A stretch of DNA of 7,509 bases from an uncultured Erythrobacter sp. (GCA_947258465.1 CAMYIQ010000174.1:1-7509); one strand, 5' to 3'. Numbered from the stretch's first letter, positions 1 to 6,931 are shown. Notes: generated by a model not told the origin, from the letters alone. Made by a program: numbers and translations.

Positions 1-172
1 CCTGCGCAGCCTGGAATCCGCGAAGCTCATCGGCGTCGCCTCCAGTTCTGACGACGCCCGATCGCGCGAGATTTCCCTTACCGCAGCAGGCCAGGCGAAA
101 CTTGCCGAGATCATGCCGGGCTATTTCTCGATCCTGAATCGCGCCACGTCTTCCGCAAAGGTCGGCTTGTGA
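1..172 (+). CDS. MarR-family transcriptional regulator, C-terminal fragment
   Basis: This is the 3' end of a gene entering from the left edge; the first complete codon starts at 2 and TGA is at 170-172, giving 57 residues. The visible protein begins LRSLESAKLIG, continues with an acidic and arginine pair (SSSDDARSREI), then SLTAAGQAKL. That is the MarR pattern: end of the recognition helix and its following leucine-rich turn, the beta wing with its D-x-R element, then the LT-x-x-G start of the last dimerisation helix. MarR proteins are dimeric cytoplasmic DNA-binding regulators, usually repressors released by small aromatic or oxidative ligands. The ligand and target cannot be read from this fragment. 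The stop codon overlaps the start of the next gene, so a local target including that gene is a reasonable inference. Family confidence is fairly high although only about a third of the protein is present. Confidence 0.78.
   Translation, partial: LRSLESAKLIGVASSSDDARSREISLTAAGQAKLAEIMPGYFSILNRATSSAKVGL
157..172 (+). promoter_or_regulatory. Ribosome binding site and GTGA start/stop overlap
   Basis: AAAGG at 157-161 lies inside the end of the MarR gene, 7 nt before GTG 169. The sequence GTGA at 169-172 contains both the GTG start of the membrane protein and the TGA stop of the regulator. This fixes the start of the small gene and predicts that its translation depends on ribosomes finishing the MarR frame. 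Confidence 0.65.
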
Positions 173-381
173 AAACCATCCTTCTCCAACTTCTGCTGGT
201 TTGGCTGATCGTATGGCCGCTGGTGACGTGCCTGCTGATCCTGCTTTCCGGCCTGGCCCACCCCCTGCCACTGGGCGTGCAAACCTTGATTTTGACCGGA
301 ATTCTGGTTCCGCTGACAAGCCTCGTTCTCGGCCCGAAAATGCGCCGCCTCGCAAGCCACTTCACGCGAGAAAATCCGTAA
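169..381 (+). CDS. Small two-helix inner-membrane protein (stand-alone monooxygenase-type membrane hairpin)
   Basis: The 70-residue protein starts at GTG 169, which overlaps the MarR stop as GTGA, a classic translational-coupling arrangement. AAAGG at 157-161 is a well-spaced ribosome binding site and there is no other in-frame start before residue 58. Two hydrophobic segments, about residues 4-28 and 35-56, are separated by a short GLAHPLPLG turn; the tail RRLASHFTRENP is polar and basic at its start. The pattern (VWPLVT in helix 1, PLPLGVQTLILT at the turn, VPLTSLVLGP near the end of helix 2) resembles the C-terminal membrane hairpin that follows the catalytic domain in proteins annotated as antibiotic biosynthesis monooxygenase (ABM) family. 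Here it stands alone with no catalytic domain. The resemblance is from memory of the family pattern, not from a search. Its role is unknown. Co-translation with MarR suggests it belongs to the regulator's own operon. DUF2798-type small membrane proteins are an alternative. Confidence 0.72.
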   Translation: MKTILLQLLLVWLIVWPLVTCLLILLSGLAHPLPLGVQTLILTGILVPLTSLVLGPKMRRLASHFTRENP

Positions 382-522
382 TCGGCTCTTGGATCTTTGC
401 CCCTCTCGGGAAGGCTCTGGATACGTGTCCGTATCTTCTCGCATGTTTGGCCGGGCGAAGAAGCAGGCGCGTTCCGGCGGGGCCATGAGGCCGCGAACCG
501 ATCAGCGTAGTGGCTGGTTCGA
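382..522. other. Convergent intergenic gap with a small hairpin
   Basis: These 141 bp lie between the stop of the small membrane protein and the stop of the intact hydrolase, which face each other. The only structure I see is a short inverted repeat at 420-435, GATACG and CGTATC around a 4-nt loop, followed by TTCTC rather than a real T-run. It might serve as a weak terminator for the left-hand transcript, but it is too short and GC-poor to call. I see no gene in the gap. Confidence 0.4.
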
Positions 523-1926
523 TTATGGCAAATCGGACAAGAGCATCGTCGCGACGCGATCAGCGGTTTCGGCACTACGGATGAGATAAGTGTAGAGTGC
601 CATATGGTCTTCATCGCGAACCAGGCGGTTCTTTTCGGGCACCCCCCACTGGTCCAGCAGGCCCTTCGCGAGCGCATATGGAGTGGAGCTGTCGCGCAGC
701 CCGAGGCACGCAATGATTGCCTCCGGGGCGATGGCCGCTTCTGCGGGTGGATCGAGGATGGGTCGAAGCTCCGCGAGCAAATCGTCGGTCCATCCTGCTT
801 GGCGAACCGCATCGCTGAGCCCAAGTCGCTTCGAAAGGTCGCCCAGAGCCACGACCTGGTCGACGTTCCCCGACCCTGCGCCAATGAAGGCCATGTCCGG
901 TCGCATTGCTTCGGGCCAGCTCCCGCAGTGGCCGACGATCAATTGCGTGACGAGACCGCCGAGGCTTACGCCCCCAACGCCCACTTTGTCCGAACCATTT
1001 TCGCGTGCCCATGCGGCGAGCACCGCCGCTTCCTGGCTTTGGGCCGCAAACAGCTCGAAAATCGAAACCGGCGCACCGGCCAGATATGGTTCGCCGCTAT
1101 ACCGCCCGGGCAATTCACGTCGCCCATGCCACGGCGATTCCGGAAGAATCGTTCGAACCCCGCGCGCGGCAAGCCTCCGGGCCATGTAATCCTCTTCCGG
1201 CCAATAGCGGATGAGGTCGTAGGACATCCCCAGTCCGCTACCATAAATGAAGGTCGGGACATTGCGGGTTCCAGGCGCCGGCTCATAGACCCGCGCGGTC
1301 ACGACATCATGGCCCGTGAAAGCGGACGGAGACCGAAACCGAAGGATGTATTCCCCGCCCGCGGGTCCCGGTATAGCATTCGACCTCGCGACGTCGACCG
1401 GTTCGCCGGGTGCCGAATAAAGCGATGCGGGATCGGCAAGCCAGTCGGCCGCCTTGCGCAGCGCGGGTATCGGCGAGGGCACCGAATAGGCGGTTGGCGA
1501 GACACTTGGCTCGTTCCACACAAACCGAAACAGCAAGCCGGGCTTGATCACCCGTTCGGATAGCAAGCGGCGCTCCTCTTCGAGCGCGACGAGATCGGAG
1601 GGATCGATCCGCAGATCCTCCCAGATCGCCCGCTGCCATGCCCCTTGGACGGAATGCAAGGCTGCGCGGCGAAGCGCGAGCTCCGCCAGCGCCTTCGTAG
1701 CCGGTTCGATCAGGCCCCGTCTCGCTTCGGGATCTACGCCAAGTGCCGACAGGAAAGCCTCCGGCTCCCTGTGTTGGAAGGCCACGGCCCGCGCCCGCGC
1801 CATGCGAAACTCTCGTGGCAACATCGCCATTTTCAAATCGTTGAAGACACCGCTTGCCAATGGCCTGCCGATCGGACTGGCGAGGATACGGTGCATGGTC
1901 GAGGGTTTCAGCGTATGTCTGACCAT
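523..1926 (-). CDS. Alpha/beta-hydrolase fold protein, intact member of a tandem pair
   Basis: The protein has 467 residues. The nucleophile elbow GVSLGG is at 319-324 (Ser321). The likely acid is Asp412 in GLRDSSTPY and the likely base is His441 in DEDHMALYTY, in the correct order and spacing for a full triad. ESPWHGRR at 263-270, about 55 residues before the elbow, matches the loop seen in ABHD18/DUF2048-like hydrolases; that subfamily label is tentative. Residues 1 to about 185 precede the core and I cannot assign them. There is no obvious signal peptide, so it is probably cytoplasmic. The start is ATG 1926, which lies 8 nt after the stop of the upstream paralogue; AAAGGG lies a slightly long 11 nt upstream, so coupling probably helps. 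A longer open frame back to 2088 was rejected because it only reads the upstream gene out of frame. Substrate is unknown; ester or thioester hydrolysis is the generic expectation. Confidence 0.82.
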   Translation of the reverse strand: MVRHTLKPSTMHRILASPIGRPLASGVFNDLKMAMLPREFRMARARAVAFQHREPEAFLSALGVDPEARRGLIEPATKALAELALRRAALHSVQGAWQRAIWEDLRIDPSDLVALEEERRLLSERVIKPGLLFRFVWNEPSVSPTAYSVPSPIPALRKAADWLADPASLYSAPGEPVDVARSNAIPGPAGGEYILRFRSPSAFTGHDVVTARVYEPAPGTRNVPTFIYGSGLGMSYDLIRYWPEEDYMARRLAARGVRTILPESPWHGRRELPGRYSGEPYLAGAPVSIFELFAAQSQEAAVLAAWARENGSDKVGVGGVSLGGLVTQLIVGHCGSWPEAMRPDMAFIGAGSGNVDQVVALGDLSKRLGLSDAVRQAGWTDDLLAELRPILDPPAEAAIAPEAIIACLGLRDSSTPYALAKGLLDQWGVPEKNRLVRDEDHMALYTYLIRSAETADRVATMLLSDLP

Positions 1927-1949
1927 TTTCGAGTTTACCCTTTCGAGTT
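1927..1949. repeat. 9-bp direct repeat at the hydrolase gene junction
   Basis: TTTCGAGTT occurs at 1927-1935 and again at 1941-1949 (+ strand), a period of 14 bp. The copies straddle the stop codon of the upstream hydrolase and run up to the ATG of the downstream one, so the ribosome binding site AAAGGG (- strand) falls between them. It may be a small tandem duplication; no function is evident. Confidence 0.6.
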
Positions 1950-2917
1950 CAAAGCGCTCGCATAATGCGCAAACGACTTCGCTGTCCGCAAGAACCGGAA
2001 AGCGAACGTGCGGTGGCCGACATTGAGCGTTTGCACGTGAGGCAGCTTCCAGGCCTGCACGAGTTCGTCGATCGCTTCGGCAGGACAAAAGAGATCATAC
2101 GCCCCGTGCACCACGCGAATGGTGTCCGGGTCGGATTTCGGCCTTCCGGCATGATGCGGGGTGATCAGTCTCGAAGCGCGTGCGATTTCGTTGTCGTTAA
2201 ACCCCGCCTCCTTCGCGCCCCGTGCCATTCCAGCCCCGATGGGGATCGGAATATGGTGCGAAACGGATCGGTCGCGGGGATCACAAGAAAAACCCCGTCG
2301 AACCGGGCAATCAGCGCCGCTTGGGCGGCAATATTTCCGCCCAGACTGATGCCGCTTACAAAGACTTGCCGATACCCCGATTTTTCGAGAGCGAACGCGA
2401 GGGCCGCCGTATCATGCGCGCCCTGGGAAAACCCGTGAATGAGACGGGGGACATCGCCGCTGAGAAGGTATTGTCCGCTATAGGCCGAGTCCACCGGAGC
2501 GCGTTCCATATGCCAGGGCAATGCAAGGACGAAGACATCCAGCCCCCGGGCAAGGAACGGACGTGCCATAATTCGCTCTGCCGACCAGCTTGGCGCAAAC
2601 CCGCCATGGAGCATGATGACGGCGGACTGCGAAGGTGCGGCTCCGGCCAGCCAACGCTCGCCATGCACGCGATCATTGTGTACATGGCCGGAGGATACGG
2701 GCGTATCGAAGGCAAACCGCCCCGTGGTCGGCGAATTTGGGATTTGCGCAAAACCGATATGGGGAGCTGCGACGGAGCGAAACAGTGCCCGAGGATTCTG
2801 GTCTGCCAGCCCTGCGAGTACCGCCAGATCGTTGAGATCGGACCGAACCGGCGCCTGAGCCCGGCCCGCGATGAATGCGGCGCTGATGCGATCCGCCATG
2901 TGATGGAGGCGCCTCAT
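1935..2917 (-). pseudogene. Alpha/beta-hydrolase gene interrupted by one frameshift
   Basis: Start ATG 2917 follows AGGACAGGG with good spacing. The first frame runs to a stop at 2165 and encodes HGG (104-106, likely oxyanion loop), LPWH (133-136) and the elbow GISLGG (189-194, Ser191). After PATDPFRTI it turns into arginine-rich nonsense. A second frame then resumes with GAGMARGAKEAGFND and runs to TAA 1937-1935. It carries the acid in HGAYDLFCP (Asp codon 2094-2096) and the base in LNVGHRTF (His codon 2013-2015). The two frames together would give about 327 residues. The neighbouring intact paralogue aligns across the break: ARGAKEAGFNDNEIARASRLITP with SDAVRQAGWTDDLLAELRPILDP. The change needed is one missing base or two extra. 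The runs GGGG at 2241-2244 and CCCC at 2234-2237 are the obvious sites; restoring one base in either gives a smooth join. This is either a recent inactivation or a sequencing error. No second lesion is visible. Confidence 0.75.
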
Positions 2918-3171
2918 TACCCTGTCCTCGCGATGCCCTACCCGTCGATTGGAACGTCATCGCCAGGCGACGAAGAGAGCCCGGCGCAATCGCCTTGCGA
3001 CACAGCTCTCTTAATGGTCATTGGCCGGAAGCGAAAGTCGGCGCAGGATGCGACGCGAATAGGCGCGTCGTACCATTCCGCTGCGCCTCTGCCGATCCGT
3101 GCGACGGACGCGAACCGCCCGTTCGCCAACCTGCCGCCGCTCGAACCAGTCAGTTCATTACGAGGCTTGCC
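2918..3171. promoter_or_regulatory. Divergent intergenic region between hydrolase operon and DUF6544 gene
   Basis: These 254 bp separate two genes transcribed away from each other, so promoters for both should lie here. I could not find a pair of -35 and -10 boxes good enough to name. The main structure is the inverted repeat at 3051-3070. A second, weaker one, TCCGT-GCG-ACGGA, is at 3096-3108. Open frames that extend the 3172 gene back to 2995, or cross the gap on the other strand, have no family resemblance and look accidental. Confidence 0.45.
3051..3070. repeat. Perfect 7-bp inverted repeat, candidate operator
   Basis: The arms CGACGCG (3051-3057) and CGCGTCG (3064-3070) are exact reverse complements separated by 6 bp. 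The site lies inside the divergent promoter gap, about 100 bp upstream of the DUF6544 start and about 135 bp upstream of the hydrolase start. Size and symmetry suit a dimeric helix-turn-helix regulator, but in GC-rich DNA such repeats also arise by chance. Confidence 0.35.
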
Positions 3172-4035
3172 ATGTCGATGGTCCTGATCGTCTCCGCAGC
3201 GCTTCTCTCTCTCGCCGCTGCATCGCTGGCGATCTGGCGCCGGAGCGACAGCCGCGCCGACGATCGGGCGTGGATTGCGCTGTTGCCGGACTTTCGGGGT
3301 GCTCCTGCGCTGTTCGATCGGGCCCTGGTTGCCGATCTGCCGGAAGCGGCGAGGCGATATTTCGAATTTACCATCGCGACCGGCACCGCGCTTTCGCCGA
3401 CAGTCGTTCTCGAAATGGAGGGCCGGCTTGGCCTAGGCGACAAGCAAGATCCGAAATATCGGGATTTCCGGGCCCGCCAGATTCTATCGTTTCCGCACGG
3501 CTTTCTATGGCGCCTCGACGCGGGGCTTGTCGGCGGATCGGATGGTCTCGTGCTCGGGCGGTCGTGGACCCGTTTCTGGGTGGCTGGCCTTGCCCCGGTG
3601 GCTCGGATTTCCGATGATCGCGATCACTTTCGCTCGGCGTTCGGGCGAATGGTAGCCGAAGCGGCTTTCTGGGCACCTGCTAGTCTCTTGCCTGGCAAAC
3701 AGGTGAAATGGGAAGACGCAGGCCCCGATACCGCGCGTGCCATCGTGTCGAGCGGAGAGTTCGATCAGGCAGTCGAAATCGCGCTTGGGCCAGATGGCCA
3801 GCCGACAGCCGTGACGATCCAACGGTGGAGTTCGGCCAATCCGGACAAATCATACCGCTTCCAGCCGTTCGGAGGCACTCTATCTCACTTTCGCGATTTC
3901 GGCGGATACCGCATTCCCACCCGCGTCGAAGGCGGCAACCACTTCGGTACGGCGGACTATTTTCCCTTCTTCAAGGCCCGGATCGTCTCCGGCCGGTTCG
4001 TGGTCCCCAATAGCGGCCCGGTTCTCCCCTTCTAG
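3172..4035 (+). CDS. DUF6544-like membrane-anchored protein
   Basis: The protein has 287 residues. The start is ATG 3172, with CGAGG about 7 nt upstream; a second ATG two codons on is an alternative. An N-terminal hydrophobic helix (residues 3-22) followed by WRR looks like an uncleaved signal anchor, which would put the bulk of the protein outside the inner membrane or at its periphery. The body has features I associate with DUF6544: EAARRYFEF at 58-66, a V-x-L-x-M-x-G strand at 78-84, an ARQ motif followed by FPHGFLWRL at 107-115, VAEAAFWAPASLLP at 161-174, VKWED at 178-182, and a late YRIPTRVEGG strand at 246-255. Function of the family is unknown; its repeated beta strands suggest a ligand-binding or lipoprotein-localisation-like fold, which is inference. 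The stop TAG overlaps the stop of the convergent aminotransferase remnant in CTAG. Nothing shows a functional link to the hydrolases beyond the shared upstream region. Confidence 0.75.
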   Translation: MSMVLIVSAALLSLAAASLAIWRRSDSRADDRAWIALLPDFRGAPALFDRALVADLPEAARRYFEFTIATGTALSPTVVLEMEGRLGLGDKQDPKYRDFRARQILSFPHGFLWRLDAGLVGGSDGLVLGRSWTRFWVAGLAPVARISDDRDHFRSAFGRMVAEAAFWAPASLLPGKQVKWEDAGPDTARAIVSSGEFDQAVEIALGPDGQPTAVTIQRWSSANPDKSYRFQPFGGTLSHFRDFGGYRIPTRVEGGNHFGTADYFPFFKARIVSGRFVVPNSGPVLPF

Positions 4036-4555
4036 GCCAGGCAGCTCCGCAGGGTGCCGATCAGCGCGGCGGTGTCCTCGTCAGTATTGTAGAGATGCGG
4101 GGTCACCCTGAGTGATGAACCGCGCAGCGAGACATGGGCCTGCGCCGCGGCCAATCGGTCGGTCAATCCGTCGGGCACACGATCGGGAAATTCGAGAGCG
4201 AGAAAATGCGGCGCGCGCGTACCGGCAGGAGCCGAAGTAAGGCCCAGGCCAGCGTGACGATGTGCTGGCCCCGGGCAAATGGCAGGTTCCGTGCCGCGAT
4301 CGCCAGCGCATAGCTGGCCGATGGGACGATCGCGATACAGTCCGCCTCGGCCCCCGCCAGCCGCGCGGCACGGCTGCGAAATTCCTCGGCGATGCTGAAG
4401 AAATCCGCCGGACGAAAGGACCAAGGCTGTTCCTTCAGCCGCGCGCCCTCCGCCATCGCCGCGCTCACTTCCTTCGCCAGCGGTGCCATATAGGCGCAGT
4501 TGAGGTAGTGCACGCCATCGGGGATGGCGAAGCGGCTACGCTGCGACGGGATCAC
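4032..4555 (-). pseudogene. Class V aminotransferase remnant with internal deletion
   Basis: Two pieces of one PLP-dependent class V (fold type I) aminotransferase gene are joined out of frame. The N-terminal piece starts at GTG 4555 and reads IPDGVHYLNCAYMAPL, then IAIVPSASYALAIAARNLPF, then GQHIVTLA up to about 4247: the small-domain start and the glycine/serine phosphate-binding region. From about 4250 a different frame reads GLTSAPAGTRAPHFLALEF and ends with SLRGSSLRVTPHLYNTDED before TAG 4034-4032; this is the characteristic family C-terminus. About 103 plus 72 codons remain where an intact enzyme has roughly 380-400, so about 200 codons are gone, including the aspartate that contacts the PLP ring and the PLP-binding lysine. 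The product cannot be a functional aminotransferase. The start lies 4 nt after the maeB stop, so the intact ancestor was probably co-transcribed with maeB. The join sits in GGCCTGGGCC (- strand, 4241-4250). Confidence 0.82.
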
Positions 4556-4559
4556 CGGT

Positions 4560-6818
4560 TCAGCCCACCACCCCCGCGCTCGCCAGCACCGCCAGCGTCA
4601 GCACATCGGGCGCGATCGCCGTCATCGGTGCGATCTGGACGGGTTTCTCCATGCCGATCATCATCGGGCCGACCGTGGTTTCGCCGGCGAGTTCGCGCAG
4701 CAGCTTGGCCGAAAGGTTCGCCGATTGCAGACCCGGCATCACGAGCACATTGGCGGGTCCGGACAGGCGGCTGAAGGGGTAGAGCTTCATCACTGTCGGA
4801 TTGAGCGCCACGTCGGGCGCCATTTCGCCCTCATACTCGAAGCCCGGTTCCTCGGCGTCGAGGATCGCCACCGCATCGCGGATATTGTCGAGCCACTGCC
4901 CGCTGGGATTGCCGAAGGTCGAGAAGGACAGGAAGGCGACGCGCGGTTCGTGCCCCATCCGACGCGCCACGGCAGCGGTTTCCTTCGCGATATGTGCAAG
5001 CTGCTCGGCCGTGGGACGTTCGTTGATCGTGGTATCGGCCAGGAACACGGTGGTGTTTTTGCCGATCATCATATGGACGCCGAAGGGCACTGCACCCGGA
5101 GCCGGATCGAGCACCTTCCCGACTTCGCGCGCAGTCTGGCTGAAGGTGCGGGTCAGACCGGAAATCATGCCATCGCCATGCCCCAGCGCGACGAGCAGCG
5201 CGGCGAAGACGTTGCGCTCCTGATTGACCATGCGGGCCACGTCACGCTCGGTATAGCCGCGCCGTTGCAGCCGCTTGTAAAGGAAATCGACCATGGCCGG
5301 GACCTTGTCCGACAAAGCGGAGTTTTCGACGATCCAGTCGTCGGGATCGTCGACGGCAAGTTCGATCAGCTTTTCGCGCACCTTCTCCGTCCGGCCGACG
5401 AGTATCGGTTCGCCATAGCCGAAGTCGCGGAACTGGACCGCGGCGCGCAGCACCACATCTTCTTCCGCCTCGGCGAAGACCATCCGCTTGGGATTGGCCT
5501 TGGCCTGTTCGTAGATATTGGTCAGGGCAGCGGTCGTCGGGTTGAGACGCGCCTTTAGCTGGTGGCGATATTCCTCGAAATTTTCGATCGGTGCCTGTGC
5601 GATTCCCGTTTCCATCGCCGCCTTGGCTACTGCGCTGGATACGACTTCCATCAGGCGCGGGTCGAACGGAGCGGGGATGATGTACTCCTCGCCGAATTGA
5701 TGCGTGACACCATAAGCGGCAGCCACCTCTTCGGGCACGCGCTCGCGCGCCAGCTCGGCGATCGCGCGCGCCGCCGCTACCTTCATCTCCTCGTTGATCG
5801 CGGTCGCCTGCACATCGAGCGCGCCGCGGAAAATGAAGGGGAAGCCGAGCACATTGTTGACCTGGTTGGGATAGTCGCTGCGGCCGGTCGCGATGATCGC
5901 ATCGGGTCGCACCGCTTTGGCATCCTCAGGCATGATCTCGGGGGTAGGATTGGCCATGGCGAAGATGATCGGCTTGTCGGCCATGTGCGCGACCCATTCG
6001 GGCTTGAGCGCGCCCGCTGCCGAAAGACCGAGGAAGATATCGGCCCCCTCGAGCGCTTCTTCGAGGCTGGTGGCTGCGGTTTCGACTGCATGCGCGCTCT
6101 TCCACTGGTCGACATTGTCGCGCCCCGGCGTGATCGGCCCCGACCGGTCGCACACGATCACATTCTCGTGCGGCACGCCGATCGCCTTGATCAGTGCGGT
6201 ACAGGCCAGCGCGCTGGCGCCCGCCCCGTTCACGACCATTCGGCAGTCCTTGAGATCGCGCCCGGTCAGATGGCAGGCATTGATAAGACCCGCCGCAGCG
6301 ATGATCGCGGTGCCATGCTGATCGTCATGCATGACCGGAATGTTCATTCGCTCGCGCAGCGCCTGCTCGATGATGAAGCATTCGGGTGCGGCGATGTCTT
6401 CCAGGTTGATGCCGCCGAAGCTCGGCTCCATCAGTGCGACCGCCTCGATGAACTTTTCCGGATCCTCGGTATCGAGTTCGAGGTCGATCGAATCGACATC
6501 GGCGAAGCGCTTGAACAACACCGCCTTGCCTTCCATTACCGGCTTCGAGGCCAGTGCGCCGAGATTGCCGAGGCCGAGGATGGCGGTGCCGTTGGAAATG
6601 ACCGCGACGAGGTTCGAGCGCGCGGTGTAGCGGGCCGCATCCTTGGGATTCTCCGCAATCGCTTCCACCGGGGCGGCCACGCCGGGCGAATAGGCCAGGC
6701 TGAGATCGCGCTGGGTCGCCATAGGCTTGCTGGCGATAATCTCGATCTTACCGGGACGGATCGTCTCGTGATAGAACAGCGCTTCGCGGGTGGTGAATGC
6801 GGATTTCTCGTCGGCCAT
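4560..6818 (-). CDS. maeB: NADP-dependent malic enzyme with C-terminal phosphotransacetylase-like domain
   Basis: The 752-residue protein oxidatively decarboxylates malate to pyruvate and CO2 in the cytosol, supplying NADPH and pyruvate from the TCA cycle. Visible motifs: AYSPG with the catalytic Tyr43; EGKAVLFKRFADVDS with the catalytic Lys98; the metal ligands Glu140-Asp141 in GGINLEDIAAP and Asp165 in MHDDQHGT; the Rossmann loop NGAGASA at 197-203; and TGRSDYPNQVNN at 311-322. From about residue 430 a second domain resembles phosphotransacetylase (MVFAEAEED, GMISGLTRTF, IGKNTTVFLADTTIN, VMPGLQSANLSAKLL). In MaeB-type enzymes this domain is regulatory, binding acetyl-CoA, rather than an active Pta; that is family knowledge. 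The length is usual for the family and all catalytic residues are present. ATG 6818 is chosen because GGGGA lies 7 nt upstream; an ATG 18 codons earlier lacks family sequence. NADP versus NAD preference cannot be settled by eye. The gene is divergent from mutS. Confidence 0.95.
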   Translation of the reverse strand: MADEKSAFTTREALFYHETIRPGKIEIIASKPMATQRDLSLAYSPGVAAPVEAIAENPKDAARYTARSNLVAVISNGTAILGLGNLGALASKPVMEGKAVLFKRFADVDSIDLELDTEDPEKFIEAVALMEPSFGGINLEDIAAPECFIIEQALRERMNIPVMHDDQHGTAIIAAAGLINACHLTGRDLKDCRMVVNGAGASALACTALIKAIGVPHENVIVCDRSGPITPGRDNVDQWKSAHAVETAATSLEEALEGADIFLGLSAAGALKPEWVAHMADKPIIFAMANPTPEIMPEDAKAVRPDAIIATGRSDYPNQVNNVLGFPFIFRGALDVQATAINEEMKVAAARAIAELARERVPEEVAAAYGVTHQFGEEYIIPAPFDPRLMEVVSSAVAKAAMETGIAQAPIENFEEYRHQLKARLNPTTAALTNIYEQAKANPKRMVFAEAEEDVVLRAAVQFRDFGYGEPILVGRTEKVREKLIELAVDDPDDWIVENSALSDKVPAMVDFLYKRLQRRGYTERDVARMVNQERNVFAALLVALGHGDGMISGLTRTFSQTAREVGKVLDPAPGAVPFGVHMMIGKNTTVFLADTTINERPTAEQLAHIAKETAAVARRMGHEPRVAFLSFSTFGNPSGQWLDNIRDAVAILDAEEPGFEYEGEMAPDVALNPTVMKLYPFSRLSGPANVLVMPGLQSANLSAKLLRELAGETTVGPMMIGMEKPVQIAPMTAIAPDVLTLAVLASAGVVG

Positions 6819-6931
6819 CGGCGTCCCCTTGTCTTGCGCTGCTGCCCCTAACCGTTCGGGCGGCGAAGTCATAGGGGAAAGGAAGGGTAGCCCGACTCCC
6901 GAATCACCGCAATGCTCGCTAGGCCGGTCCC
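6819..6931. promoter_or_regulatory. Divergent maeB-mutS promoter region
   Basis: These 113 bp must carry the start signals for both genes. On the - strand, AAGGGGAC just before ATG 6818 is the maeB ribosome binding site. A weak candidate maeB promoter is TTGCGG (6912-6907) and TACCCT (6889-6884) with a 17-bp spacer; the -10 box is poor. I see no convincing mutS promoter and no operator-like palindrome. Confidence 0.35.

Noticed and set aside
420..435. GATACG/CGTATC hairpin as a rho-independent terminator
   Set aside because: The stem is only 6 bp and there is no T-run after it on either strand; it is mentioned only as a structure in the gap.
121..486. 121-residue Gln-rich - strand frame
   Set aside because: The Gln and Asn richness comes from reading the Leu/Val codons of the membrane hairpin in reverse.
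111..884. 257-residue - strand frame across the left genes
   Set aside because: It overlaps the MarR end, the membrane hairpin and the hydrolase end, and its low-complexity Arg/Ser composition shows no domain.
604..1563. Long + strand frame opposite the intact hydrolase
   Set aside because: It is antisense to a gene with a full catalytic triad, has an Arg/Pro-rich composition, and shows no recognisable motifs.
1927..2088. 54-residue N-terminal extension of the intact hydrolase
   Set aside because: It reads the 3' end of the upstream hydrolase in the wrong frame. The upstream gene's own frame here carries the catalytic His and a natural C-terminus, and ATG 1926 follows its stop directly.
2995..3171. 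59-residue extension of the DUF6544-like protein
   Set aside because: It would place an Arg/Pro-rich stretch before a clear N-terminal membrane anchor. ATG 3172 has a suitable ribosome site.
4524..6851. Two long + strand frames (344 and 429 residues) opposite maeB
   Set aside because: They are typical GC-rich mirror frames, rich in His, Arg, Asp and Gly, lying over an unmistakable malic enzyme.
6819..6872. 18-residue extension of the malic enzyme to an earlier ATG
   Set aside because: The extra residues are not family-like, and the strong GGGGA ribosome site lies just before ATG 6818.
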